Shown: positions 7,409 to 15,582, counted from the first letter of the stretch. The stretch is 16,721 nucleotides of DNA from an uncultured Novosphingobium sp. (GCA_946886075.1 CAMPHR010000050.1:1-16721), one strand, 5' to 3'. Program-made: numbers and translations. The notes: generated by a model not told the origin, from the sequence alone.

Positions 7409-10176
7409 TCTTCGGTGAGGTCCGGGTCGGATTCGGGGCTGACTTCAGGCGAAGTTTCGAGGCCTGCGGGGGTGGTGATTTCCGTTTCCTCGTCGCTCTC
7501 CTCGATCTTCGCAGCGCTGACGACATGTTCGTCGTCGGACACGTTGAAGAGGCGCACGCCTGCCGAGTTGCGGCCGATGACGCGCAGGGTGTCGAGCCCC
7601 ATGCGGATGAGCTTTGCCTGATCGGTGACCAGCATCAGATGATCGCCATGACGCGCGGGGAAGCTTGCCACCACCGGACCGTTGCGGCCGATATTGTCGA
7701 TGTTGGTGATGCCCTGACCGCCGCGACCGGTGCGGCGATAGTCGTAGGCGGACGACAGCTTGCCATAGCCGTTGGTGCAGACGGTAAGGATGAACTGCTC
7801 CTTGGCCTGTAGCTCAGCGAAGCGTTCCTCGCTCATTTGCGGCGAGCCTTCCTTTTCCGGCTTCCATGGGGCGAAGCGGAGATAGTCGTCGCGTTCCTCC
7901 TGATTGGCGCCGGAACGGTGGAGGATGGAGAGCGAGATGACCTCGTCATCCTTCTTGAGCGTCATGCCGCGCACGCCGGTCGAGGTGCGGCTCTGGAATT
8001 CGCGGACGTCGGTTGCCTTGAAGCGGATCGCCTTGCCCTGGCGGGTGGCGAGGAGGACGTCATCTTCTTCGCTGAGCAGCGCCACGCCGATCAGGCAATC
8101 GTCGCTGCCTTCATCGAAGCGCATCGCGATCTTGCCGTTGCTGGGCACATTGGCGAAGGCGTCCATGCTGTTGCGGCGGACCGTGCCATTCGCGGTCGCG
8201 AACATGACGTGCAGGTCCTTCCAGCTGTCCTCATCCTCGGGCAGCGGCAGGACGGTCTGGATCGTCTCGCCCGGACCGAGCGGGAGCAGGTTGACCATCG
8301 GGCGGCCGCGCGTTGCCGGCCCGCCTTCCGGCAGGCGCCAGACTTTAAGGCGATAGACCTTGCCGGCGGTCGAGAAGAACAGAACCGGCGTGTGCGTGGA
8401 GGTGACGAACAGTTCGGTGATCGCGTCCTCATCCTTGGTTGCCATGCCCGAGCGGCCCTTGCCGCCGCGCGCCTGGGCGCGGAAGCTTTCGAGCGGGGTG
8501 CGCTTGATATAACCCTGCACGGTGACGGTGACGACCATCTCCTCGCGCTCGATCAGGTCTTCGTCCTCGATGCCGTCGGCGGCAGCGGTGATTTCCGAGA
8601 TACGCGGCGTGGCGAAGTCGCGCTCGATCGCCTCGAATTCCTCGCGCATCACGGCATAGAGCTTCTGGCGGTTGCCGAGGATTTCGAGATAATCGGCGAT
8701 GGCTGCCGCCAGTTCGGCCAGTTCGTTGCCGATCTCATCGCGGCCGAGCGCCGTCAGACGGTGCAGGCGCAGGTCGAGGATGGCGCGGACCTGAACGTCC
8801 GACAGGCGGTAGGTGTCGCCGGATGCCTCGGTTTCGATCGCCTCGACGAGCTTCAGATAGGGGGCAATTTCGGCGACCGGCCAGTCGCGGGCGAGCAGCG
8901 TTTCGCGCGCTTCGGCAGGGCTGGCCGAACCACGAATGGTCCGGACGACTTCATCCAGGTTCGTGACCGCGATGACGAGACCCAGCAAGATGTGGGCGCG
9001 GTCGCGAGCCTTGTTGAGTTCATATTTCGTGCGGCGGGTAATGACCTCTTCGCGGAAGCGGACGAACGCCTCGATGATGTCGCGGATGTTGAGCAGTTCG
9101 GGGCGGCCGCCGCGAATGGCGAGCATGTTCGCGGGGAAGCTCGACTGGGCGGGGGTGTTGCGCCACAGCTGGTTGAGCACGACCTCGGGCGTCGCGTCGC
9201 GCTTCAGGTCCATGACGATGCGCACGCCTTCACGGCTCGATTCGTCGCGAATGTCGCTGATGCCCTCAATCCGCTTGTCCTTGGCGGCTTCGGCAATCTT
9301 TTCGACAAGGCCGTTCTTGCCGACCTGATAGGGAATGGCGGTCAACACGATCGAACGGCGGTCGCCGCGCCCTTCCTCGACCACATGACGCGAGCGCATC
9401 ATGATCGATCCACGGCCGGTATGATAGGCGCTGCGCGCGCCCGACTGGCCAAGGATCAACGGCGCGGTGGGGAAGTCAGGACCGGGGACGATCTGGATAA
9501 GTTCGTCGATCGTGATTGCCGGATTTTCGATATAAGCGAGGCAAGCCCGGATGACTTCGCCAAGATTATGCGGCGGAATGTTGGTCGCCATGCCGACCGC
9601 GATGCCGCCCGCGCCGTTGACAAGCAGGTTGGGGAAGCGGGCGGGCAGCACCTGCGGCTCGCTTTCCGAGGCATCATAATTGGGCTGGAAATCGACGGTG
9701 TCCTTGTCGAGATCCTCCAGCAGGCCGGTCGTGACCTTGGCAAGGCGCGCTTCGGTGTAACGCATGGCCGCTGGCGGATCGGGGTCCATCGAACCGAAGT
9801 TCCCCTGACCGTCGATCAGCGGCACGCGCATCGACCAGTCCTGCGTCATGCGCGCCAAGGCGTCATAGATCGCACTGTCGCCATGCGGGTGATATTTACC
9901 GATCACGTCGCCGACGATGCGGGCCGACTTGCGATAGGGCTTGTTATAGGTGAAGCCCGATTCATGGGCGGAAAAGAGAATGCGGCGGTGGACCGGCTTC
10001 AACCCGTCGCGCACGTCCGGCAGGGCGCGGGCGACGATGACCGACATGGCATAGTCGAGATAGCTCGCCTTCATCTCATCGACGATGGAGATGGGGCTGA
10101 TGTCCGAAGGGTCGGCGAGGGCAGTCTCGTCGGTCAATGCGATTCTCTTTTTGGATGGAACTGTTTCGTTGCTCAT
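7405..10176 (-). CDS. gyrA: DNA gyrase subunit A
   Basis: GyrA breaks and rejoins DNA in the A2B2 gyrase that introduces negative supercoils. At 923 residues it is full length. The breakage-reunion domain shows [19 protein letters not shown] at 49-67 and catalytic Tyr140 in AAMRYTEA. The quinolone-determining region reads [12 protein letters not shown], with Ser101 and Asp105 at the places of E. coli Ser83 and Asp87, so it is wild type at both. The C-terminal beta-pinwheel begins with a GyrA box QARGGKG at 568-574, where Ala replaces the usual second-position Arg. The protein ends in an acidic tail. The start has no clear ribosome site (CGCTAGTGC before the ATG). The gene overlaps DUF952 at its 3' end and diverges from the first exported repeat protein. 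Confidence 0.98.
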   Translation of the reverse strand: MSNETVPSKKRIALTDETALADPSDISPISIVDEMKASYLDYAMSVIVARALPDVRDGLKPVHRRILFSAHESGFTYNKPYRKSARIVGDVIGKYHPHGDSAIYDALARMTQDWSMRVPLIDGQGNFGSMDPDPPAAMRYTEARLAKVTTGLLEDLDKDTVDFQPNYDASESEPQVLPARFPNLLVNGAGGIAVGMATNIPPHNLGEVIRACLAYIENPAITIDELIQIVPGPDFPTAPLILGQSGARSAYHTGRGSIMMRSRHVVEEGRGDRRSIVLTAIPYQVGKNGLVEKIAEAAKDKRIEGISDIRDESSREGVRIVMDLKRDATPEVVLNQLWRNTPAQSSFPANMLAIRGGRPELLNIRDIIEAFVRFREEVITRRTKYELNKARDRAHILLGLVIAVTNLDEVVRTIRGSASPAEARETLLARDWPVAEIAPYLKLVEAIETEASGDTYRLSDVQVRAILDLRLHRLTALGRDEIGNELAELAAAIADYLEILGNRQKLYAVMREEFEAIERDFATPRISEITAAADGIEDEDLIEREEMVVTVTVQGYIKRTPLESFRAQARGGKGRSGMATKDEDAITELFVTSTHTPVLFFSTAGKVYRLKVWRLPEGGPATRGRPMVNLLPLGPGETIQTVLPLPEDEDSWKDLHVMFATANGTVRRNSMDAFANVPSNGKIAMRFDEGSDDCLIGVALLSEEDDVLLATRQGKAIRFKATDVREFQSRTSTGVRGMTLKKDDEVISLSILHRSGANQEERDDYLRFAPWKPEKEGSPQMSEERFAELQAKEQFILTVCTNGYGKLSSAYDYRRTGRGGQGITNIDNIGRNGPVVASFPARHGDHLMLVTDQAKLIRMGLDTLRVIGRNSAGVRLFNVSDDEHVVSAAKIEESDEETEITTPAGLETSPEVSPESDPDLTEE

Positions 10177-10209
10177 GCACTAGCGGAGCGAAACAAATCT
10201 GTCACCCCT

Positions 10210-10224
10210 CGCGCGCACGCGCGC
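10210..10224. other. Alternating purine-pyrimidine GC tract in the gyrA divergent region
   Basis: Fifteen bases of unbroken pyrimidine-purine alternation, almost all CG, lie 34 bases upstream of the gyrA start. Such tracts can flip to left-handed DNA under negative supercoiling. I see no convincing -10/-35 pair for gyrA nearby. A functional role is a guess, because GC-rich genomes produce such runs by chance. Confidence 0.3.
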
Positions 10225-10252
10225 TCGCGTCAGATCAAGCTGCAAGAAAGGG

Positions 10253-10281
10253 CTGACAGGCGGAAAACTGCTGCATATACG
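10253..10281 (+). promoter_or_regulatory. Putative sigma-70-type promoter for the exported repeat protein
   Basis: CTGACA (10253-10258) and TATACG (10276-10281) are spaced by 17 bases and lie about 90 bases before the chosen start of the first repeat-protein gene. This would give a leader of roughly 80 bases containing two hairpins. The match is fair (five of six, and four of six, to the consensus) and is untested. Confidence 0.5.
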
Positions 10282-10300
10282 ATGTTCAAACGTCATTCAC

Positions 10301-10352
10301 GCGCCGTCCCCTAAACGGCGCTTAATCAAGGGGCGCCTTTCCCCCAAGGCGC
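10301..10352 (+). promoter_or_regulatory. Paired hairpins in the 5' leader of the first exported repeat protein
   Basis: Hairpin 1 pairs GCGCCGT (10301-10307) with ACGGCGC (10315-10321) around a 7-base loop. Hairpin 2 pairs GCGCCTT (10333-10339) with AAGGCGC (10346-10352) around TCCCCC. The 3' arm of the first (GGCGC, 10317-10321) can instead pair with the 5' arm of the second (GCGCC, 10333-10337), so the two states exclude each other. The ribosome site AGAGGAG (10355-10361) begins three bases after hairpin 2. No known riboswitch class is recognised. Confidence 0.5.
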
Positions 10353-10370
10353 ACAGAGGAGAAGATGATC

Positions 10371-11645
10371 ATGCGTTTTGTTTCCCCCGTGGCGCTTGCG
10401 CTGGCCCTTGCGCTGACCGGAGGCGCCATTTCCGCGCCCGCGATGGCGGCGAAGAAGGAAGACAAGAAGGGCGGCGCGCCCAAGCTCAATGTGTCGCCCG
10501 ACGTGATCAAGGCGTTGCAGGCTGCGCAGACGGCGGCGGCGGCGAACGACTTCGCCGGAGCCAAGGCTGCGCTGGCGGATGCAGACAGCAAGGCCAAGTC
10601 GAACGACGACAAATATCAGATCGGCGCGATCAAGCTGAACACCTCCATCGCAGCCAAGGACAACGCGCTGCAGGGCGAAGCGCTGGCGCAGATGCTGGAC
10701 AGCGGTCTGACGCCAGCAGAGCAGGTCGGCCAGTTCAACGCCGTGGCCGCCGACCAGGCGCTGCAGGCGAAGAATTATGATCTGGCCATTCAGCGGGCCC
10801 AGGCAGCCGTTCAGGCCAACTACAAGCCCGAATCCATCAACGCGACGCTGGCGCAGGCCTATTTCGGCAAAGCGGGCACGGCCAATGCGGGCGCGGAGCC
10901 TGCTCGCGGCCTTAATCAGAAGGGTCTTGCCGCGCTGAAAGCGGCCGCCGACGCCACGAAGGCGGCGGGTGGTCAGGTTCCTGCCCAATGGTACCAGATC
11001 GGTGTGAGCCGCGCGGCGGCATCGCGTCTGCCGGAAGTCGCCGAATGGGCGACATTGGCCTATCAGGCAGCGCCCAACGGCGAAAACCTCCGCACCCTCG
11101 TTCGCCTGTTCCAGCAATCGAACCCGAACATTACCAACCGCGAAAATCTCGACGTTCTGCGCCTGATGGCGGCGTCAGGCGGCTTGGTAGTTGCGGGCGA
11201 CTTCCTTGAATATGGGGAAATGGCATCCAAGACCGGCATTTATGGCGAGGTGAAATCCGCGATCGACCAGGGTCGTGCGAAGGGTGTGTTGAAGGGCACG
11301 GCCGGGGCCGATCTTTACCAGACGGCTACGCCCAAGATCGCGGGTGACAAGGCGTCGCTCGCCTCTGCCGAAGCGGATGCGCGCAAGGCGGCCAATGGCA
11401 AGATCGCAGCCGCGACCGCTGACGCCTATCTTGGCTATGGTGACTATGCCAAGGCGGCGGCGATGTTCGACCTGGCCAAGCAGAAGGGCGGCGTTGACGC
11501 AGACGAGGTTAACACGCGTCTCGGCATCGCCAAGGCGCTGGGCGGCGACGTCGCATCGGCGAAGACGGCGTTCCAGTCGGTGCAGGCAGGCACGCGCAAG
11601 AAGATCGCCGACCTTTGGCTGAGCTATCTCGCGACCAAGGCCTAA
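10371..11645 (+). CDS. Exported helical-repeat (TPR-like) protein, first of a tandem pair
   Basis: The product is exported. A signal peptide, MRFVSPVALALALALTGG, ends in APAMA before a lysine-rich KKEDKKGG start of the mature protein. The rest is Ala-rich amphipathic helices typical of degenerate TPRs, for example the repeat at YGDYAKAAAMFDLAKQKGG near the C-terminus and LGGDVASAKTAFQ after it. I chose the second ATG (10371) over the one at 10365. The ribosome site AGAGGAG is 9 bases from it, against 3, and the protein is then 424 residues, the same as its paralog. There are no catalytic motifs, so a periplasmic scaffold or envelope role is only an inference. A divergent promoter region shared with gyrA precedes it and a strong terminator follows. 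The family is common in sphingomonads as 'hypothetical' or 'tetratricopeptide' proteins. Confidence 0.8.
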   Translation: MRFVSPVALALALALTGGAISAPAMAAKKEDKKGGAPKLNVSPDVIKALQAAQTAAAANDFAGAKAALADADSKAKSNDDKYQIGAIKLNTSIAAKDNALQGEALAQMLDSGLTPAEQVGQFNAVAADQALQAKNYDLAIQRAQAAVQANYKPESINATLAQAYFGKAGTANAGAEPARGLNQKGLAALKAAADATKAAGGQVPAQWYQIGVSRAAASRLPEVAEWATLAYQAAPNGENLRTLVRLFQQSNPNITNRENLDVLRLMAASGGLVVAGDFLEYGEMASKTGIYGEVKSAIDQGRAKGVLKGTAGADLYQTATPKIAGDKASLASAEADARKAANGKIAAATADAYLGYGDYAKAAAMFDLAKQKGGVDADEVNTRLGIAKALGGDVASAKTAFQSVQAGTRKKIADLWLSYLATKA

Positions 11646-11652
11646 GGCTTAA

Positions 11653-11688
11653 AAGGTGCGCCGCTTGGGTAAGTGGCGCACCTTCTTT
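11653..11688 (+). terminator. Intrinsic terminator after the first repeat protein
   Basis: AAGGTGCGCC (11653-11662) pairs perfectly with GGCGCACCTT (11675-11684). The stem continues inward through G-U, C-G, U-A and U-A pairs to a GGGT tetraloop, giving 14 pairs in all. A short pyrimidine run, CTTT, follows. The hairpin begins 7 bases after the stop codon. The U tract is short, so termination may be partial, with read-through into the paralog. Confidence 0.7.
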
Positions 11689-11750
11689 CATCTGAATATC
11701 TCAGGGAATGGCGCCTGAACTGGGCGCCTGACAAAAAGGGGACGGCCGAC

Positions 11751-13025
11751 ATGATCGGGCTGCGACAATCCATGTTGAAATCCGGACTTCTCGTGATGAC
11801 CGCTCTTGCGGCTATGTCTGTGCCCGCGGCGGCGAAAAAGGCTTCGACCAGTGGGCCGGTCATCACCATGTCCGAAGGGTTCCGGGCCGCTGCTCAAGCG
11901 GCCGACAGCGCGATCAAGGCCGGGGACGCGAACACCGCGCAGGCGCAGATCAGCAGCCTGACGCCGGTGAGCGACTATGAGTCCTATGTTGCGGCGGCAT
12001 TGCGGTTCGAGCTGGCCGTGCTCAAGCGCAACTTCCAAGGTCAGCGGGTTGCCCTGACCGACATGTTCAAGACGAATTCCGTGCCCAAGAAGGACGCGCC
12101 GCGCCTGCGCTATGTTGCGGGCTACCTGTCCTATGTGGTCGGCAATAACGACGATGCGCTGGCGCAGCTCGATTACGCCAAGACGCTGGGATATGACGGC
12201 ATCGACGCGACGATGCTGCGGGCTGATATCGCTCTGCGCAAGAACAAGGCGAAGGACGCGCGCGCATTTGTACAGGATGCGCTGGCACGGCAGCGTGCGT
12301 CCGGTCAGCCGATCCCGGCGGCCTGGTATGACCGTGCCATCTCGCTTGCCTATGGCGCGGGCGACTGGGCGGAAGTGGGATCGCTCTATCGCGAGCGCCT
12401 GACCCGTTATGGGTCGGCCGGGGAATGGCGGTCGGCGCTTGCCAACTATATGACCGCACCCGGCACGGATGCTCAGCCGCAGCTGGACCTCTACCGCTTG
12501 CAGGCGGCGAATGGCGCGATGGCGAGCGAGCGCGACTATCAGGCCTATGCCCAGCTGGCGGAGAAGGCGGGCAATTATGCAGAAGCCAAGGCGATTATCG
12601 AGGCGGGCCGTTCAGCGGGCAAGCTGGCACCGACGCAAGCCGCGACAGCCAGCTTGATGAAGAGCGTCACGCCCAAGGCGGCGAAGGAAATCGCCGCATT
12701 GCCTACGGCCGCGAAGAAGGCGGCGAACGCCAAGGATGGGTCTGCAGCGCTGGCCGTGGCGGACAGCTATTTCTCGCTCAGCCAGTTCCCGCAGGCGGTC
12801 GAAATGTACCGGCTCGCTTTGTCCAAAGGCGGCGTTGACCAGGGGAAAGCTAATGCGCGCCTCGGAATAGCGCTCGCACGATCGGGCGACCTGGCGTCAG
12901 CGAAGACAGCGCTTGGTCAGGTGTCGGGCAACTGGACCAATGTCGCTGGTTTCTGGAGCGTGTGGGTCGATCAGCAGAGCCGCAAGACCGCGTTGCAGCC
13001 GGTTGCGGCATCGCCCGCCGGTTAA
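11751..13025 (+). CDS. Exported helical-repeat (TPR-like) protein, second of a tandem pair
   Basis: This is a diverged paralog of the preceding gene. Shared landmarks in the same order include QPIPAAWYDRA against QVPAQWYQIG, a middle YAEAKAIIEAGRSAGKL against YGEVKSAIDQGRAKGVL, and the C-terminal GGVDQGKANARLGIALA and SGDLASAKTAL against GGVDADEVNTRLGIAKA and GGDVASAKTAF. The signal peptide runs from MIGLRQSMLKSG to SVPAAA before KKAS. The ATG at 11751 has AGGGGA eight bases upstream. The open frame extends 26 codons further, to 11673, but that part runs into the terminator hairpin, so I rejected it. At 424 residues it equals its neighbour. No enzymatic motif is seen. Helical repeats suggest a protein-binding periplasmic role, by inference only. 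Confidence 0.8.
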   Translation: MIGLRQSMLKSGLLVMTALAAMSVPAAAKKASTSGPVITMSEGFRAAAQAADSAIKAGDANTAQAQISSLTPVSDYESYVAAALRFELAVLKRNFQGQRVALTDMFKTNSVPKKDAPRLRYVAGYLSYVVGNNDDALAQLDYAKTLGYDGIDATMLRADIALRKNKAKDARAFVQDALARQRASGQPIPAAWYDRAISLAYGAGDWAEVGSLYRERLTRYGSAGEWRSALANYMTAPGTDAQPQLDLYRLQAANGAMASERDYQAYAQLAEKAGNYAEAKAIIEAGRSAGKLAPTQAATASLMKSVTPKAAKEIAALPTAAKKAANAKDGSAALAVADSYFSLSQFPQAVEMYRLALSKGGVDQGKANARLGIALARSGDLASAKTALGQVSGNWTNVAGFWSVWVDQQSRKTALQPVAASPAG

Positions 13026-13039
13026 GACATTAGCCTTCC

Positions 13040-13073
13040 GGCCCAGCGCGCGAGTTGCTTGCGCTGCTGGGCC
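13040..13073. terminator. Strong hairpin between convergent genes
   Basis: GGCCCAGC (13040-13047) pairs with GCTGGGCC (13066-13073). After one bulged T (13065), seven more pairs close on a TTG loop, so 15 pairs in total. It starts 15 bases after the stop of the second repeat protein and lies between that gene and the converging regulator gene. There is no U tract on either strand, so it may be a transcript-end stabiliser and not a classical terminator. A smaller hairpin, GCTCC/GGAGC (13082-13098), lies just beyond the regulator's stop. Confidence 0.5.
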
Positions 13074-13102
13074 AAAGGTTGGCTCCCTTGAAAGGAGCGG
13101 CC

Positions 13103-13576
13103 TTAAAGAGGCAGAGGAACGCCCGGCAGGTTTTTCGCCATGCGAATGGTGAGCGAGGTCTTCACGCTTACCACATTGGGCGCGGGCGTGAGCTTCGACG
13201 TGAGGAATTGCTGGAAGCTTTGAAGGTCCTTGGCCACGACCTTCAGGATGAAGTCGATCTCGCCGTTCAGCATATAGCATTCGCGGACCTCAGGCAGGGT
13301 CGCGACATGATCCTCAAAAGCCTTGAGATCAGCCTCGGCCTGGCTCTTCAAGCTGACCATGGCGAATACCGTGATGGTGTAGCCCAGCATCGCCGGATTG
13401 ACGACCGCATGATAGGAATTGATCGCGCCGCTTTCCTCCAGCGCGCGCACGCGGCGCAGGCATGGCGGAGCGGTCAAGCCGACCTTCCGTGCCAGTTCCA
13501 CATTAGTCATCCGGCCGTCCTGCTGCAACTCGCCCAGGATATGGAGATCGATGTCGTCTATAGCGGGACCAGCCAT
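13103..13576 (-). CDS. Lrp/AsnC family transcriptional regulator
   Basis: This 157-residue regulator has an N-terminal winged helix-turn-helix, starting IDDIDLHILGELQQDGR with the recognition region NVELARKVGLTAPPCLRRVRALEESG. A C-terminal RAM/ligand-binding domain follows, including VRECYMLNGEIDFILKV. Such proteins form dimers to octamers and sense amino acids. The ligand here cannot be read. I chose the ATG at 13576 because the family usually begins a few residues before IDDID, and because the promoter seen upstream would leave only about five leader bases before the other ATG at 13600. The gene diverges from a histidine kinase gene and converges on the second repeat protein. A dyad over its -35 element suggests autoregulation. 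Confidence 0.92.
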   Translation of the reverse strand: MAGPAIDDIDLHILGELQQDGRMTNVELARKVGLTAPPCLRRVRALEESGAINSYHAVVNPAMLGYTITVFAMVSLKSQAEADLKAFEDHVATLPEVRECYMLNGEIDFILKVVAKDLQSFQQFLTSKLTPAPNVVSVKTSLTIRMAKNLPGVPLPL

Positions 13577-13611
13577 CCGTCTGCTTATTTCCTTTCTCAT
13601 CCTTGCCCGAC

Positions 13612-13646
13612 ATCATAATAATATTTCAGGGCAATGCAATTGTCCC
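13612..13646 (-). promoter_or_regulatory. Promoter and overlapping dyad for the Lrp/AsnC regulator
   Basis: On the minus strand, TTGCAT (plus 13634-13639) and TATGAT (plus 13612-13617) are spaced by 16 bases, a good match to a housekeeping promoter. The -35 lies inside an imperfect inverted repeat on the plus strand: GGGCAAT (13629-13635), GCA, then ATTGTCCC (13639-13646), with one extra base in the right arm. A site over the -35 of its own gene is typical of Lrp/AsnC autorepression, but binding is inferred. Confidence 0.5.
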
Positions 13647-13764
13647 ACTATGCTACGTTCCCGGAATTGCCAGCGTCTGCCCCTTTTCCTCGGCGGCTGG
13701 AAGGCCTATTCCTGACGCATGATTTCCTTCCGCGACGAAGTTCTGCACGTCGACGGAAGTCCTC

Positions 13765-13779
13765 AAGGGGAATAGGGTG
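13765..13779 (+). promoter_or_regulatory. Ribosome site deciding a GTG start for the histidine kinase
   Basis: AAGGGGA (13765-13771) lies five bases before GTG at 13777. The next in-frame ATG, at 13795, is 23 bases away from it and has no ribosome site of its own, so the GTG is the better start. Confidence 0.7.
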
Positions 13780-15534
13780 CGCTTCAACGATCTGATGCAG
13801 ACGGTTCTCGCCGCGGAAAACAGGAGCGGCCTGGGCGCAGTGACGCTGTGGCGGCAGTGCGTGGATCTGCTCGCGCAGAATGATCGCGCGGACCGGCGCA
13901 CTCTTCCTGATGAGGAACGTGCGGTGCTGCTGGATCGGCTCGCTGGCTTGCAGCCTCAATTGTCGGAAACGCAGCGGATTGCGTCGGTGGTCGAACTCGG
14001 GGCGCGCTTGCGGTCGCCTGCCCTTATCGAATTTTTTGCCAATGATCGGCCCGCGATAGCGGCTGCCGCTATGTCCCGCGCGCGCTTGCCCGACGAGGCG
14101 TGGATCGCCTTGCTGCCCAGCCTTACGCCGACGGCGCGTGGAGTGCTGCGGGGCCGACGCGATTTGGGTGCCGCGACGCAGCAGGCGCTGGAAGCTTTCG
14201 GCGCTGCCGACCTTGTCTTGACGAGCGATCGTGAGCCGGAACCGGTCGAAGATAGCAGCGACATGCTGCTGACGCCCTCCATGATGGCTCCCGCAGATGA
14301 GGCGGAGCCGTTTGCGGGTACGTCGGAAGCGCTGGCCGAAGAACCGGTGGATGAGCCAACGGATGATATTCCGGCGGGCGATGATCAGATCCGGAACCTT
14401 GTCGACCGGATCGAGCGCTTTACGAGCGGCCGGCGGGTGCCCGACGTCGTCACGCCCAGGACAGATGTGGGTCAGGCGGAGACGGTCGGGTCCTTCGCAT
14501 TCGAAACGGATGCCACGGGGATGATGGTCTGGGTGGACCAGGGGCCGCGCGCTGCGTTGATCGGGCTGTCACTCGGCGAGGTGGCGGTCGCGGGAGCCAG
14601 CGGGCCCGATGGCAGCGTGGCAGGCGCATTCATGCGCCGCAGCGGGTTCCAGAATGGGCGCTATACCATTGTCGGCGGCGCGATGGCGGGCGAGTGGCGA
14701 TTGTCGGCGACCCCCTTCTTCGATCCGCGATCTGGCCGGTTCCAGGGATATCGCGGTCAGGCACGCCGCCCGTATCTGCATGAAGTGGCCGCTCCGCCCC
14801 AGGCCGAACCCGTGTCGGTCGCCGGACTATCCGCGGACTCGCTGCGGCAATTGGTGCACGAACTGCGCACGCCGCTGAACGCGATCCTGGGTTTTGCCGA
14901 CATCATCGAGCAGGAACTGTTCGGTCCCAGCGGCCCTGAATATCGGGAGATGGCCGGGAAGATCGCGCTTGATGCGCGGCATTTGCTGGCGGCGTTCGAT
15001 GATCTTGATCTTGCCGCCCGCGTGTCTCGCGGAGAGGGGGCGGAGGCACCTGTCGCCGTCGACCCGGCCCTGCTGATCGCGCAGGTGTCCGCGCGGTTCC
15101 GGGAACAGGGCGAAGGCAATGGCGCCCAGATCGATATCAATCTGGCGCGGTCACTGCCGATGGTGCGCATCGATCCGGTGCAGGGTGAGCGCATGGTGCA
15201 ACACCTGATGCGCACGGTCGTTTCCATCGCTGCGCCCGGTGAGGCGTTGAGCGGCGCCTGCTGGTACCAGCCGGATGGTGGGCACGGTTCCGTGCTGCTG
15301 GCGGTGGACAGGCCTGCGAGCCTGGAGGGCATGGACGAGGAGCGGTTGCTCGATCCCGGCTATACTGCCGATGGCGATTGGGCGGATGGTCCGCTGTTGG
15401 GCCTTGGCTTTTCGCTGCGCCTGATACGGAGCCTTGCAGCCGGATGTGGCGGTGCCTTGCAGATCGAACCAGACCGTTTCCTGCTGTCGATGCCCGCCAT
15501 CACATTGGCCGAGGACGCCGCAGGCAGCTTCTAG
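13777..15534 (+). CDS. Orphan sensor histidine kinase with PAS domain and degenerate ATP-binding domain
   Basis: This 585-residue soluble protein has no membrane segment. Residues 1-145 are helical and somewhat HEAT/DUF2336-like. An acidic low-complexity linker spans about 150-205. A PAS-like fold from about 236 to 330 ends in RFQGYRGQARRP. The HisKA dimerisation helix carries phospho-acceptor His361 in VHELRTPLNAILGFADII, a textbook H-box. The catalytic domain is altered. At the N-box, the two expected Asn positions are Arg479 and Ser483 (RMVQHLMRTVVSIA). In the G1 region Asp511 is present but is followed by RPAS and not GxG. The G2-like GLGFSL stands at 542-547. It may bind ATP poorly or work as a phosphotransfer or pseudokinase partner. 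No response regulator gene is nearby. It starts with GTG behind a good ribosome site. Confidence 0.85.
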   Translation: MRFNDLMQTVLAAENRSGLGAVTLWRQCVDLLAQNDRADRRTLPDEERAVLLDRLAGLQPQLSETQRIASVVELGARLRSPALIEFFANDRPAIAAAAMSRARLPDEAWIALLPSLTPTARGVLRGRRDLGAATQQALEAFGAADLVLTSDREPEPVEDSSDMLLTPSMMAPADEAEPFAGTSEALAEEPVDEPTDDIPAGDDQIRNLVDRIERFTSGRRVPDVVTPRTDVGQAETVGSFAFETDATGMMVWVDQGPRAALIGLSLGEVAVAGASGPDGSVAGAFMRRSGFQNGRYTIVGGAMAGEWRLSATPFFDPRSGRFQGYRGQARRPYLHEVAAPPQAEPVSVAGLSADSLRQLVHELRTPLNAILGFADIIEQELFGPSGPEYREMAGKIALDARHLLAAFDDLDLAARVSRGEGAEAPVAVDPALLIAQVSARFREQGEGNGAQIDINLARSLPMVRIDPVQGERMVQHLMRTVVSIAAPGEALSGACWYQPDGGHGSVLLAVDRPASLEGMDEERLLDPGYTADGDWADGPLLGLGFSLRLIRSLAAGCGGALQIEPDRFLLSMPAITLAEDAAGSF

Positions 15535-15582
15535 CCGCTGCGTGAAACGCTATCGCAACCATTGCGGCGGTAGTGTGGAGCG

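Noticed and set aside
7837..10314. 825-codon open frame on the plus strand opposite gyrA
   Set aside because: It is antisense to a certain gene. GC-rich third codon positions remove stops from the complementary frame, and the product has no recognisable domain.
11673..11750. Upstream extension of the second repeat protein to 11673
   Set aside because: It would begin inside the terminator hairpin and put 26 residues before a clear signal peptide. The ATG at 11751 has a well-placed ribosome site.
13577..13600. Start of the Lrp/AsnC regulator at 13600
   Set aside because: The likely promoter leaves only about five leader bases, and the family N-terminus fits the ATG at 13576. It remains possible as a leaderless-type start.
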